The notes under the pieces are model-generated. The model was not told the DNA's origin, did not search any database, and saw only the letters and a program-made list of their open reading frames with translations. Source: UBA6163 sp031411655 (GTDB lineage Bacteria; Planctomycetota; Planctomycetia; Pirellulales; Pirellulaceae). From it: DNA of 64,000 nucleotides. The position numbers and the translations under genes were made by a program. Of the stretch, positions 44,211-53,178 are shown piece by piece. The stretch is from positions 1 to 64,000 of the forward strand of contig JANOBM010000175.1 of the NCBI GenBank assembly GCA_031411655.1. The letters are read 5' to 3'. Numbering within the stretch: the stretch's first letter is position 1; each line of letters begins with the position of its first letter.

Positions 44211-46343
44211 TCATTCCACGTGGTCCGGACGCAGGCCCCCGAGTCTTTGGTCCTGCTTCGATGACGAACGCTTTGCTGTCGACATCCAAACGATGCCAAG
44301 CCCTGCAAAGGTGATCGCGGTCGTCACGACCAGCCAAGTCACCGGTAAATGGGAGGTGTCGTCTTCTGCAATCCCCAAAAAAGCCAAACGATCTTTGTTG
44401 ATCGCCACCAAGTTAAGGAACCCATTGTGGACGGCGTGCAAAATCATACCGGGATAAACATTGCCGGTTCTCCAAGCGATCCATCCCAAAAACAGCCCCA
44501 TGACAGTTGTCGGAAAAAAACGTTCGACCAGCAATACACTTCCCGTTAGCACGTGAAATAGCCCAAAGAGTACCGACGAAACGACGATGACGCGCGCCGG
44601 TCCCATCACCGTTCCCAGTGCGGAGAACAGATAACCCCGGAAACAAAGCTCTTCGATCACTGCCGGCGCCACCGCCAGTGACATCAACACCATGAAAACC
44701 GGTGCTTGACGCAAGGCATCAAGGGTCGCCTGCGCGCCCCGAAGCTTGGCCATATCAAGGCCTCCAATTCCTGCCATCTCAGCGAGAACAAAAACCTCGT
44801 GTGCCAAGGCCCATAGGCCCAGTCCCATCACCAACGAACCGATCAAGGAGCTTAGAAAACGACTTCGGGTTTGAACCACGCCCAGACGAAACGTCGATGC
44901 GAACTGATCTCGCCCCAAAACTGCAGCGATGAACGGAACGCCACCAAAAACGGCGACCAATGCAATCGCGTTGACAGCTAGTCGCCAGCTGATTTCCTGC
45001 GGCGCCGCTCGCGCCACCACGTTCGAAACCAAAAAGTAAACAGGGAAAAGAATCGCCAACATCAGCAGCGCACCGTCAATCGTAGGCACGGCTCGCGACG
45101 ATTCGGGCCTCTGGAAAATCGATCCGATGGACAATTCGGATCCTCGCAGTACAGCGTCAGAGCCGAACAATCTTGCCGCAATTGCAAGGGCTGCTCCCGC
45201 GTAGGCAAGCGTCGATAAGACCGCAGCAATTGCCGGTACGGGTTCGAACCCTCCTGACAATAAGTCACGAGCTAACAATACGATGTTTACTAACGGCACG
45301 ATTGCCAATATTCCGGTCAATTCAACGCCCGGCATCAGCGAAAAAATTCCTGGCGTAAGCGCAAGCAGCATCAATGGAATCAAATAGGCTTGAGCTTCCT
45401 TAAATGACTTGGCAAAGCTTGTTAACGAAAGTAGTAATGCAGAGAAGAACCCACTGAAAAGAACCAACAATCCAAGGATCTGCAGCAGTTCAATTCCCGG
45501 AAAACCTCCGTCTACAGTGAGACGGGACAACAAACCGCTGGCCCAGAGCGTGACGAACATCGCTGCCAAGTTGACGATCGCTGTCAGAAGCGCGACGGTG
45601 ACAACCGCGACATACTTTGCAATCAGTATTTGACTTCTCGCGATCGGTGATGCAATAAGTGCCTCGATCGTGCCACGTTCTCGTTCACCAGCAGTCAAGT
45701 CAATCGCCGGATAAACCGCGCCCGTGATTGTCATCAGCACTAGTACCAGAGGTATGACTGTCGCTAGCAGTGACTGTTTTTCTTCCACGCCAATCGTTCT
45801 GACTTGAACCGCAAGCGATGCTTTGTAGGGCTGCGATTGCAGGGACGCGACCTTTTCTTCCGCGACCGCCATTTTGACCCATTGAATTCGCTCGATCAGT
45901 ATTCTCCTCGCGTCCAGACTGGCCCCGTCCCCTTGGACTGCAGTCAGTTCAATCGTGAGCGGCTCCCAATTGATCACCCTTGCGGAAATATCGACTTTGT
46001 TTTGCTCCAAAGCTTGATCAGGCGACATTTGATCCTGACCAACGACATCGAATATCGCCAACTCAGCTCCACTGGCTTCTCGAATTTCACGAGGCGGCAG
46101 ACTGCGAGGGTCATCAATCAGCGACCGGATCACTGCCCCCTCACGCTCAGAGGCGACTCCGATCAAAAAAACTGGGTTTGTCGAAAGATTGGTGGACAAA
46201 AGGAATCGCTGGAGGGTCATCCCGAGCAGCGGATAAAGCATTAACGGCATCAAAACCAAGGTGAGAATCGTGCGTCGATCTCGCAGCGTTTCTCGCAACT
46301 CTTTTCGGCATAGGCGCCAAATTCGGCCGGAAGAATCCATCAT
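44211..46343 (-). CDS. Fused ABC-2 (NatB-like) permease and CPBP intramembrane protease
   Basis: 710-residue membrane protein fusing two families. The first ~420 residues are an ABC-2/NatB-like permease: a cytoplasmic KELRETLRDRRTIL start, a membrane helix, a long extracytoplasmic loop, and GERERGTIEALIASPIARSQI before five further helices. The last ~190 residues are a CPBP (Abi) intramembrane protease with EELCFRG near 562, FGLFH near 598 and HAVHNG near 650, the three conserved elements expected for its active site. No ATPase partner is adjacent, since the flanking genes run on the other strand. The protease part may process or regulate the permease's substrate; this is inference. Confidence 0.87.
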   Translation of the reverse strand: MMDSSGRIWRLCRKELRETLRDRRTILTLVLMPLMLYPLLGMTLQRFLLSTNLSTNPVFLIGVASEREGAVIRSLIDDPRSLPPREIREASGAELAIFDVVGQDQMSPDQALEQNKVDISARVINWEPLTIELTAVQGDGASLDARRILIERIQWVKMAVAEEKVASLQSQPYKASLAVQVRTIGVEEKQSLLATVIPLVLVLMTITGAVYPAIDLTAGERERGTIEALIASPIARSQILIAKYVAVVTVALLTAIVNLAAMFVTLWASGLLSRLTVDGGFPGIELLQILGLLVLFSGFFSALLLSLTSFAKSFKEAQAYLIPLMLLALTPGIFSLMPGVELTGILAIVPLVNIVLLARDLLSGGFEPVPAIAAVLSTLAYAGAALAIAARLFGSDAVLRGSELSIGSIFQRPESSRAVPTIDGALLMLAILFPVYFLVSNVVARAAPQEISWRLAVNAIALVAVFGGVPFIAAVLGRDQFASTFRLGVVQTRSRFLSSLIGSLVMGLGLWALAHEVFVLAEMAGIGGLDMAKLRGAQATLDALRQAPVFMVLMSLAVAPAVIEELCFRGYLFSALGTVMGPARVIVVSSVLFGLFHVLTGSVLLVERFFPTTVMGLFLGWIAWRTGNVYPGMILHAVHNGFLNLVAINKDRLAFLGIAEDDTSHLPVTWLVVTTAITFAGLGIVWMSTAKRSSSKQDQRLGGLRPDHVE

Positions 46344-46563
46344 GGAATATTTTCAATTGCGTTGAATCGGAGCCAATACGTCGGTGCTTAGCAAAATCGG
46401 ATTGTACGCAAAAGGGGAAGGCTTAGTTCGACTTGCTATCGTTCCGCTGGAATTCAACCACGACAAGACGGCATCCCCTGAACGCCTCCGCCTGCTACAA
46501 TCCTGGGCGGCATGGATTTCTTTGTTTCACATTCACTTTTCTTTAGAAACGCATTCATTCACA

Positions 46564-47454
46564 ATGCCCATTTGGATTCTCATCTTCGTAATTTCCAGCG
46601 TGACGTTGGCGTGCGCAACCGTGCCGGGTGGAGAGCTTGAAGTCGACAATGTTCGAGGCAGCGACCTCCAGCCCCCCAGTACCGGGCCCGGAATTCGGCC
46701 ACCTTATCGCACCATCCAACGTGCGATTGGCGATGCTGTCATGGGTGACACCATTCGCTTGGTGAAAACCAGCGAACCCTATCGCGAATGTATCGCCATC
46801 AACTCCAGTCATTCGTTAGGGACTGCTTCCTTCCCTCTGGTCATCGAGGGCTCCGGTGCAACGCTCGATGGCACACGAGCGCTCAGCAGCTTAGATTGGA
46901 CAGCGGAGGGACGCGACCTTTTCGAATTGAAGCGTCCGTCGCCAGGGTATGTGCGATTGATCGCGGCCCCGGACCAACCGGCACCAGAAAATCTTGGCCG
47001 ATTGATCGACCTCACTCCACTTCAACCGCTTCAGTATGCAAGGAGAAATGGGTCCATCTTCCTTCGCGTGCGGCCCGGTGACGTGCCTCAAGCTTATGGA
47101 TTGCGAATGAGCGAGGAACAGACCGGCATCACGCTCTACGATACCAGTCACATCATCATTCGTAACTTAGAGGTGATTGGGTTTCGCCTCGATGGCATCA
47201 ATTGCCACGACCTAGTGGATGACGTACGCCTGGAAAACGTGAACGCCCAGCAAAACGGTCGAAGCGGCATCAGCGTTGGTGGTGCATCTCAGATCGTGAT
47301 CGTGGGTGGCCGCTTGAACGACAACGGAAAGGCACAGCTCCGCGTCGAAGGGCAAAGCTTGGTGGAATTTTCGCAAACCAAGATCGAAGCGGGCGATTCA
47401 ACTGCGATTGAAAAAGCCGGCGGACGCGCTGTCGAATTCAATGACGCACGTTAG
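46564..47454 (+). CDS. Exported right-handed beta-helix repeat protein
   Basis: 296 residues beginning with a signal peptide (MPIWILIFVISSVTLACA). Then comes YRTIQRAIGDAVMGDTIRLV, the usual start of parallel beta-helix (pectate-lyase-like) proteins. Later turns read IIIRNLEVIGFRLDGINCHD, VRLENVNAQQNGRSGISVGG and IVIVGGRLNDNGKAQLRVEG, giving regular Asn and Gly turn positions. The last ~100 residues carry most of the helix turns. Substrate is unknown and no clear catalytic Asp cluster stands out. Upstream starts are open back to 46384, but the signal peptide fixes 46564. Confidence 0.8.
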   Translation: MPIWILIFVISSVTLACATVPGGELEVDNVRGSDLQPPSTGPGIRPPYRTIQRAIGDAVMGDTIRLVKTSEPYRECIAINSSHSLGTASFPLVIEGSGATLDGTRALSSLDWTAEGRDLFELKRPSPGYVRLIAAPDQPAPENLGRLIDLTPLQPLQYARRNGSIFLRVRPGDVPQAYGLRMSEEQTGITLYDTSHIIIRNLEVIGFRLDGINCHDLVDDVRLENVNAQQNGRSGISVGGASQIVIVGGRLNDNGKAQLRVEGQSLVEFSQTKIEAGDSTAIEKAGGRAVEFNDAR

Positions 47455-47476
47455 CACCGTGCCGAACATCGCTGTT

Positions 47477-47548
47477 TGGCACCAACTGTGCGAAGCACGA
47501 TGGCACCAGCGGTGTAAAGCAATGTGGCACCGTCGGTGCAAAGCATCG
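47477..47548. repeat. Three tandem 24-base units
   Basis: Units at 47477-47500, 47501-47524 and 47525-47548, each beginning TGGCACC and containing GTGYRAAGCA. Within a unit GCACC and GGTGC form a small palindrome. Read in one plus frame they give W-H-Q/R-x-C-K-A-like octapeptides, but the frame has no start and stop context of a gene. It lies in the 181 bases between the beta-helix gene and the helicase. Confidence 0.65.
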
Positions 47549-47635
47549 GGCGAGCTTGAGGGAATAAGCTTGACGAAAGCTCCCCTGAAGCACCGGACAA
47601 TCCATTTCTCATTCATTGCCTAGTCGGACGCTATC

Positions 47636-49651
47636 ATGACAAAAAATGAACCGTCTATCGGCGACGGATTAAATCCGGCTCAAAGTGAAGCCGTTGCAAC
47701 CCTCCGAGGTCCATTGCTTGTCCTCGCCGGTGCCGGGACAGGGAAAACGCGTGTCGTCACGTTTCGAATCGCGAACCTCATTCGTCACGGTATTCAACCA
47801 CAACGAATCCTCGCGGTCACGTTTACGAACAAAGCTGCTGGCGAAATGCGAGAAAGAATCGGCCACCTTCTAGGCGGGAAAAACACTCGAAGCTCCCGCG
47901 ACAAGGCTGCCGTTCCTCGTCCCGTGATAGGAACGTTTCATGCACACTGTGTCGGCATTTTGCGACGCCATGCCCGCGCCATTGGATATTCACCCAAGTT
48001 CACTATCTACGATCGCGGCGATCAGGAGTCCTTGGGACGAACCGTTTTACGTGACCTCCGTCTTCCAGGAACGGCACTGAACCCAAGTGATATGCTTTCC
48101 ATTATCGGTGGTTGGAAGAACGCTTCCATCCAGCCCGAAGAAGCAGCCGGCGCCGCCCGTACGGATAAGGAACATCTCGCGGCATCTGCCTACCGTCGAT
48201 ATCAAGAGGGGCTTCGAATTCGCGGAGCAATGGATTTTGATGACTTGCTACTCAATACCGAAACGCTGCTGGGAAGCAATGCAGAGGTGTTGAAAGAGGA
48301 GGCAAGCTTGTTCGACCACGTGCTAGTCGACGAATATCAAGACACCAACGGCAGCCAATATCGCATCATTCGCAACCTTGCATTACCCCATCGCAATCTC
48401 TGCGTTGTTGGCGACGATGACCAGTCGATCTATGGTTGGCGTGGGGCCGACGTTTCGCACATTCTGAATTTTCGCAAAGATTGGCCCGACGCGAAATTGG
48501 TTCAGCTCGATGCGAATTATCGAAGTACCGGTTCGATCCTCCAAATGGCAAATTGCTTGATCGAGTACAACTCCGATCGCTATGGCAAGACACTTCGCGC
48601 CCATCGTCCCGAGGGCCCACGACCGAGGATCCTCCAATTCAAAAATGAAATCGAAGAAGCGAAAGTGGTCGTTACTGAGATCGCGCGCCACATCGATAAG
48701 GACCATCGCCAGCCCCGCGACATCGCGATTTTGTTTCGTACCAACGAACAACCTCGATTGTTCGAAGTCGAGATGAGAAAAGCGAAGGTGCCTTATGTGC
48801 TTCTGGGAAGCCAGTCATTTTTTGATCGACGCGAAATTCGTGATGTGCTCGCATACCTCAAGTGGATTGACCAACCGGACGATGAAGTCTCGCTACTTCG
48901 AATTGCGAACACGCCTCCGCGCGGTTTGGGCGCTCAGACGATGAGCCTATTGATCGCGCGAGCAGTGTCTCGTGGCGAATCGGTTTGGCGAGTGATGAAC
49001 GATCCTAGTGCCATCTCTGACTTGACGACCCCAGCCCGCCGAGGGATCGAAGAGCTTCGCGAAATCGCAAACGATATCCGGCAGTCGATGACGTCCGGGG
49101 CGATGGCTGATGCGATTGGACAGTTGATCGTGCGAACTCGCTACACCGAAGAGATTTCAAGGCTCTATGACGAACCGGAAGAACGCGAATCCCGGACGGC
49201 GTCGATCGGTGAAGTCACCAACGCGATAGCCGCGTATCAAGAGCGAGCAGACACTGCAACACTCGGTGGATTCCTGGACGAGATCGCATTGTCAGGTAAA
49301 GAAATGGGGAGTGAAAAAGACAAAGCAGCCGCGAAAAACGCTGTTTGGCTGTTGACGATGCACGCTGCCAAAGGACTCGAGTTCCCGATTGTTTACATGG
49401 TCGGTATGGAGGACGGCTTGTTGCCTCATAGCCGCAGCGTCAAAAGCGGTGAAGAGAAAGACATCGCCGAAGAAAGAAGGTTGTGCTACGTCGGCATCAC
49501 GCGCGCCCAAGAAGTTTTAACGCTATCGATGGCGTTGACCCGAATGAAATGGGGCAAGCCTCGTCCGACCACTCCTAGTCGATTTCTTTACGAAATCACC
49601 GGTAAGGCTGATAACCCAGCAAAGTATCGGAAGAATCGTCCGCGGGCCTAA
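47636..49651 (+). CDS. UvrD/PcrA-like superfamily 1 DNA helicase
   Basis: 671-residue 3'-5' DNA helicase of the UvrD/PcrA/Rep group used in repair and replication restart. Motifs in order: Walker A LAGAGTGKTR near residue 33, TFTNKAAGEM (Ia), DEYQDTNGSQ (II), VGDDDQSIYGWRGA (III), LDANYRSTGSIL (IV), LLTMHAAKGLEFP (V) and ERRLCYVGITRAQEVL (VI). It lacks the long Tudor-like C-terminal extension of UvrD and ends in a basic stretch. UvrD, PcrA and Rep cannot be separated here, so I give no symbol. The start is ATG at 47636 (MTKNEPSIGDGLNPAQSEAV). Confidence 0.92.
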   Translation: MTKNEPSIGDGLNPAQSEAVATLRGPLLVLAGAGTGKTRVVTFRIANLIRHGIQPQRILAVTFTNKAAGEMRERIGHLLGGKNTRSSRDKAAVPRPVIGTFHAHCVGILRRHARAIGYSPKFTIYDRGDQESLGRTVLRDLRLPGTALNPSDMLSIIGGWKNASIQPEEAAGAARTDKEHLAASAYRRYQEGLRIRGAMDFDDLLLNTETLLGSNAEVLKEEASLFDHVLVDEYQDTNGSQYRIIRNLALPHRNLCVVGDDDQSIYGWRGADVSHILNFRKDWPDAKLVQLDANYRSTGSILQMANCLIEYNSDRYGKTLRAHRPEGPRPRILQFKNEIEEAKVVVTEIARHIDKDHRQPRDIAILFRTNEQPRLFEVEMRKAKVPYVLLGSQSFFDRREIRDVLAYLKWIDQPDDEVSLLRIANTPPRGLGAQTMSLLIARAVSRGESVWRVMNDPSAISDLTTPARRGIEELREIANDIRQSMTSGAMADAIGQLIVRTRYTEEISRLYDEPEERESRTASIGEVTNAIAAYQERADTATLGGFLDEIALSGKEMGSEKDKAAAKNAVWLLTMHAAKGLEFPIVYMVGMEDGLLPHSRSVKSGEEKDIAEERRLCYVGITRAQEVLTLSMALTRMKWGKPRPTTPSRFLYEITGKADNPAKYRKNRPRA

Positions 49652-49662
49652 GTGGATCAAGA

Positions 49663-49725
49663 ACCTATCCGAAAACCATTAGCCCCTTAAGCGCTAGCCG
49701 CGGGTCCCTTCGGTTTTCGGATAGG
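49663..49725. repeat. Dispersed intergenic repeat with perfect arms
   Basis: CCTATCCGAAAACC (49664-49677) and GGTTTTCGGATAGG (49712-49725) pair perfectly over 14 bases around a 34-base loop containing GCGCTAGCCGCGGG. It aligns with 10821-10882 over nearly its whole length. It follows the helicase stop by 12 bases and could end that transcript. The GCTAGCCGC core is one I associate with planctomycete intergenic repeats. Confidence 0.68.
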
Positions 49726-49896
49726 CTCAAAGGCGATATCGCCGACTGGTTGCCGCATTGGTAAGTTTTATTCATTTTTTTTGAATCCATGGCGTTCATC
49801 ATGCGAAATGGTGTTCTAACGATTTCGAAATTCTGATAAGACGATGCGCGTAAGAATTTTCTTACTCACGTTTACGCTTCAAAAAGGATTGAGTGA

Positions 49897-50133
49897 ATGG
49901 CAAAGAATGAATCAACGGGCAAGAAAGCCGCTCCAGCAGCAGCCAAGGCTGCAAGCAAGCCAGCGGCTGCAAAGCCAGGCAAGAGCGTCGCTGCAGCACC
50001 TGCTGCAAAGGCATCGCCAAGCAAGGCCAAGGCACCTGCGGTGAAGACCGTTGTCGCAAAGGCTGCACCAAGCAAGGCAGCAACCGCTGCCAAGGCCACA
50101 CCAAGCAAGGCAGCTGCTGCCAAGAAGAAGTAG
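49897..50133 (+). CDS. Small histone H1-like Ala/Lys/Pro-rich protein
   Basis: 78-residue basic protein made almost entirely of Ala, Lys, Pro, Ser and Val/Thr, with repeated APSKA, TPSKA and AKA units and a closing AAAKKK. The composition is that of a histone H1 tail or of the bacterial Hc/AlgP-like nucleoid proteins, so it probably compacts or bridges DNA. An AAGGATTGAGTGA stretch just upstream gives the ribosome binding site. No ordered domain or aromatic residue is seen. It may belong to the set of nucleoid proteins thought to explain condensed DNA in planctomycetes. Confidence 0.75.
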   Translation: MAKNESTGKKAAPAAAKAASKPAAAKPGKSVAAAPAAKASPSKAKAPAVKTVVAKAAPSKAATAAKATPSKAAAAKKK

Positions 50134-50653
50134 TTAAGAGTTGCCAGTGATGACACGGCGATCTCTCGGATGCAATTGCAACCTTTTCGCCGTGTTCCTG
50201 CCAAGCGTATGCCGAATGCCGCGTCGGTTCTTGTTGCTTTACGCCATGAGACCGACTCGGCCGGCAGCCCTCGAGTCGACAGAACGTCATCGTTCCGTAT
50301 TTGCGACTGACTCTTCTTCTTGCTAAGTCTTCGACGACAACTTCATTCGAATCGCTCAGGGTCGACACGCCCCACATCGACGTGAGATCGTCGATCGCTA
50401 TCGTCATATCTCCGACGGTGACGCCAAATACAATCACGTCGAATCCGAGCAGGCTAATCGGGACGCCTGGCTACTCGTCGAACAGAGGCAAGCTACTTGT
50501 TGATTGACGGAACGAGTAATGGTTACCTATCCCGGAGACCAGTTCGTTCTCGGCCGTTTAACCGTGCGGCAAATTTATCGCGGTGCCCCACGGCACAATG
50601 CTCTTCGCACAACACCCTGCTGCCGCGCAGCACCCTGCTGTCGCGCAAGCTTG
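50134..50653. other. Intergenic region, no gene recognised
   Basis: 520 bases between the histone-like gene and the convergent lipoprotein gene. A minus-strand frame from about 50437 leftwards (MTIAIDDLTSMWGVSTLSDSN...) is open, but it runs into the histone-like gene and its translation is unfamiliar, so I do not call it. Repeated GCTGCCGCGCA/GCTGTCGCGCA lie near 50629-50647. Confidence 0.4.
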
Positions 50654-51538
50654 TTATCGCGCCGTCGTGGGAGACCGCCACGGCAAGGCTGGTGAAGCAG
50701 TTCGCACACCGGACGGCGTGGATGCATTCGCCGGAGTCGAAGCAGCTTCAAGGATACGATTGGGCGACGCGTTTGCGGCGCCTGCCACCTGCGCATTCGC
50801 GGGCTGAACACTTTGCCACGAATCCGAATTTGCGAATCCGCCAGCCGGTCGGACTGGCGCGACGTTCAGCTGCGTCAGGCTTGCCCCACCTGGAAATTGC
50901 GAGTCTATGCCTCGATAGCGAGGAATGGGCGATGCGGAGGGAGGAGTGTCGATTGGGCGAAGAATCACAGGTGAATTTCCGGCCAGGGCGTTCGAAGGTG
51001 CAATGCCTTGAGCATTGACATCGGCTAGGGCGACTGAACCATTGACCGGCGTAATCGGACTCACGGACAGGCCGCTACCAATAGGAAGACCGTTTGAGCC
51101 GTAAGACGTTTCACCGAAGGCCTGGTTAGAAAGGCTGGGCTGTCCGGTCAAATCAATAACCTGCATACCACCCAAAGAGCTACGAAAGTTGTTGGTCGCC
51201 ACTTGATTCGGACTTGTCACAGACCCGTTGATTGATGGCGATTCGACCAAACCGTTCGATAGAGCCGGCACCGTCGTGTTGGCCGGGCTGAACGCCGTGG
51301 GTGGCGATGAATAAGCATTGGGCGCTGCGCTTCCCGTGGGCGGGGGCGGAACCCTTGTCGCCCCAGTCACAGGACCGATAGGAAAAAGCGGTGCGTTGCC
51401 TTGAGGCGCCGCCGTGCCAGCCGGGGCAAATGCGCCGGATGCAAATGAGCTTCCGAATGGGCGTTGGCAACCGGAACCAGCCGCACAAAGACCGAAAGCC
51501 AAAGGCAGAAGTAACCACGAATTTGAAGGATGTGTCAT
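50654..51538 (-). CDS. Predicted lipoprotein, Pro/Ala/Ser-rich
   Basis: 294-residue protein with a lipoprotein signal: hydrophobic WLLLPLAFGLCAAGSGC, with the lipobox Cys at 24, so it is probably anchored to a membrane by its N-terminal Cys. The rest is low complexity, rich in Ser, Pro, Asn, Ala and Gly, with short motifs such as SPITPVNGSVALADVNAQ and no recognisable domain. It is likely extended and exposed. Its Lys content is very low, unlike its histone-like neighbour. Function unknown. Confidence 0.7.
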   Translation of the reverse strand: MTHPSNSWLLLPLAFGLCAAGSGCQRPFGSSFASGAFAPAGTAAPQGNAPLFPIGPVTGATRVPPPPTGSAAPNAYSSPPTAFSPANTTVPALSNGLVESPSINGSVTSPNQVATNNFRSSLGGMQVIDLTGQPSLSNQAFGETSYGSNGLPIGSGLSVSPITPVNGSVALADVNAQGIAPSNALAGNSPVILRPIDTPPSASPIPRYRGIDSQFPGGASLTQLNVAPVRPAGGFANSDSWQSVQPANAQVAGAANASPNRILEAASTPANASTPSGVRTASPALPWRSPTTAR

Positions 51539-51814
51539 GACCGACCCATGCGAAAATAAGGCGAAGACGTCGGCTCTCGACGTTTTTTCGAGCCCTCATC
51601 TCGTAGATAACAGTATCCCGCTCATGGCGGTAGATCAGTTAAAAATTCGATTCAAGTTCCGCTGACTTTTTACCGACAGGGTATGCGGCTAGTTGAATGA
51701 GTCGAATTTACAGCGACTATTGGGGACATCTGAACCATCGATTGACTCGCTGGGCTTTTCAAGATGTGCCTGTGCGGTACGATGGGGCACCAATATCGCA
51801 CAGCGGGACTCTTC

Positions 51815-51901
51815 GGATGGGTGGCCGAGCGGTTTAAGGCACCGGTCTTGAAAACCGGCGTACTCTCACGGGTACCGTGGGTTCAAATCCCACCCCATCC
51901 G
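51815..51901 (+). tRNA. tRNA-Ser (anticodon UGA)
   Basis: 87-base class II tRNA. The acceptor stem is GGATGGG/CCCATCC with discriminator G at 51901. The anticodon arm CCGGT-CTTGAAA-ACCGG puts TGA at 51849-51851, decoding UCA. A long variable arm and a normal T arm (GTGGG-TTCAAAT-CCCAC) follow. CCA is not encoded. This identity follows directly from the fold. Confidence 0.96.
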
Positions 51902-51955
51902 CTCTCTTTCTATCCCGCTTTTATCGGTCTTAAGTGCTCGCTCAGTACCTTGGAC

Positions 51956-52294
51956 CTAGTACCTTGGAACCTGCGGGTTGATCGTCAAACTCCAGTCATC
52001 AATTCCCCCTGCCATACTTTGGGCGCCGCTGAACCCGAGTTGTCGAAGACCCATCGCGGCTCGGAGACTACGGCCTCCATGATGACAATGGATAACGATT
52101 CGCTTGCTGCGGTACGGTTCTAGTTGTTGTAAACTCGTTCTCAATTCGCCGAGCGGAATGAGGACCGCGCCCCCAATCGAGGCTGTTTGATATTCAGCGG
52201 GTTCCCGTACATCAATCAAAATGAAATCTTCGCCCGATTGCATGATCGAATTCACTTCGTTGACGTCAATTTCGAGCTGGTAATCTTGTGACAT
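51956..52294 (-). CDS. Rhodanese-domain protein
   Basis: 112-residue single rhodanese domain that could carry sulfane sulfur on its catalytic Cys. Signs are FILIDVREPAEYQTASIGGAVLIPLGEL, the active-site loop CHHGGRS and MGLRQLGFSGAQSMAGGIDDW. No signal peptide. It starts 11 bases after hisG and lies on the same strand as hisE and hisG, so it is probably part of their transcript, but the link to histidine synthesis is not known. Confidence 0.9.
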   Translation of the reverse strand: MSQDYQLEIDVNEVNSIMQSGEDFILIDVREPAEYQTASIGGAVLIPLGELRTSLQQLEPYRSKRIVIHCHHGGRSLRAAMGLRQLGFSGAQSMAGGIDDWSLTINPQVPRY

Positions 52295-52305
52295 GGACGG
52301 ACTTC

Positions 52306-53178
52306 TTAAAGGCGGCAGTTCGTTAGGGTCGTTTCAAGGATCGCGGATGCTCCCAGTTGTTCAAGGCGTTCCATCGCATCGATGATGTTCGACCGCCTTA
52401 CCATGACACGAACCGAGCACCAGGCAGGGTCTTCAAGCGACGAAACGGTCGGCGAATTGAAACCTGGCGTGATCGCTTCCGCAGCCTGAAGTACCTTGCG
52501 TGGGACGTTGTACTCAAGCAATGAGTAGTCTCTCGCAATGGTGACACCCTCTAAACGTCTTACGACGCGGTCCGCGGTTACCGAGTCACGACAAGTCTCG
52601 CTTTGGATGAGAACGGTTTCGTAAGATCCAATTTCATCGAGGATTCGTAAACGATTTGCGGCCAAGGTGCTTCCCGTCTCCACCAAATCAACAATCGCAT
52701 CGGCAACGCCGAGCTGGATCATTACTTCCACGGATCCGGAAAGCGACACCAGATGAGCGGTTGCCCCGTATTTAGAAAGATACTGCTCGGTCACCGTTGG
52801 AAAACTTGTCGCGATTCGCAAGCCATCAAGGTCCGCAGCGGAGTGTATGGCACTGTCATCGGGTACGCAGACGGCCAAGCGACAACGCCCAACGCCGAGT
52901 GCCAAGCGGACATCGACTTTAGCACCGGATTCCTGCAAAAGATCACTGCCGGTGATCCCCATATCGATTGCACCCTCGGCACATAGCGTCGGAATGTCGT
53001 CGGTGCGCAGGAAAGTCAGATCGATGGGCAACCCGCTGACGCGCGCAAAAAGCGCACGCTCCTGGCGACGAAAATGAAGCCCGGCCTGTCGCATGAGGTC
53101 GATGGCGAGTTCACTCAGACGCCCTTTGCTAGGCAATCCGATGCGAAGGTTTCTTTCTTGAGACGGATTCAGATTCAT
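52306..53178 (-). CDS. hisG: ATP phosphoribosyltransferase (long form)
   Basis: First enzyme of histidine synthesis, joining ATP and PRPP; feedback target of histidine. After NLRIGLPSKGRLSELAIDLM the two catalytic lobes follow with FLRTDDIPTLCAEGAIDMGITGSDLL and VADAIVDLVETGSTLAAN; the PRPP loop corresponds to the latter. Residues ~215-290 form the C-terminal regulatory ferredoxin-like domain, so this is the long hexameric form that does not need HisZ. The start (53178) overlaps the hisE stop by four bases. The rest of the his pathway is elsewhere. Confidence 0.94.
   Translation of the reverse strand: MNLNPSQERNLRIGLPSKGRLSELAIDLMRQAGLHFRRQERALFARVSGLPIDLTFLRTDDIPTLCAEGAIDMGITGSDLLQESGAKVDVRLALGVGRCRLAVCVPDDSAIHSAADLDGLRIATSFPTVTEQYLSKYGATAHLVSLSGSVEVMIQLGVADAIVDLVETGSTLAANRLRILDEIGSYETVLIQSETCRDSVTADRVVRRLEGVTIARDYSLLEYNVPRKVLQAAEAITPGFNSPTVSSLEDPAWCSVRVMVRRSNIIDAMERLEQLGASAILETTLTNCRL

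Noticed and set aside
47477..47548. CRISPR-like array
   Set aside because: Units are contiguous and only 24 bases, with no spacers and no cas genes.
49862..50437. 191-codon minus-strand frame opposite the histone-like gene
   Set aside because: Its second half is the reverse complement of the Ala/Lys repeat gene; the first part matches nothing known.
50341..50437. Minus-strand start MTIAIDDLTSMWGVSTLSDSN as an independent small gene
   Set aside because: No stop before the histone-like gene region, no family, and no ribosome binding site that stands out.
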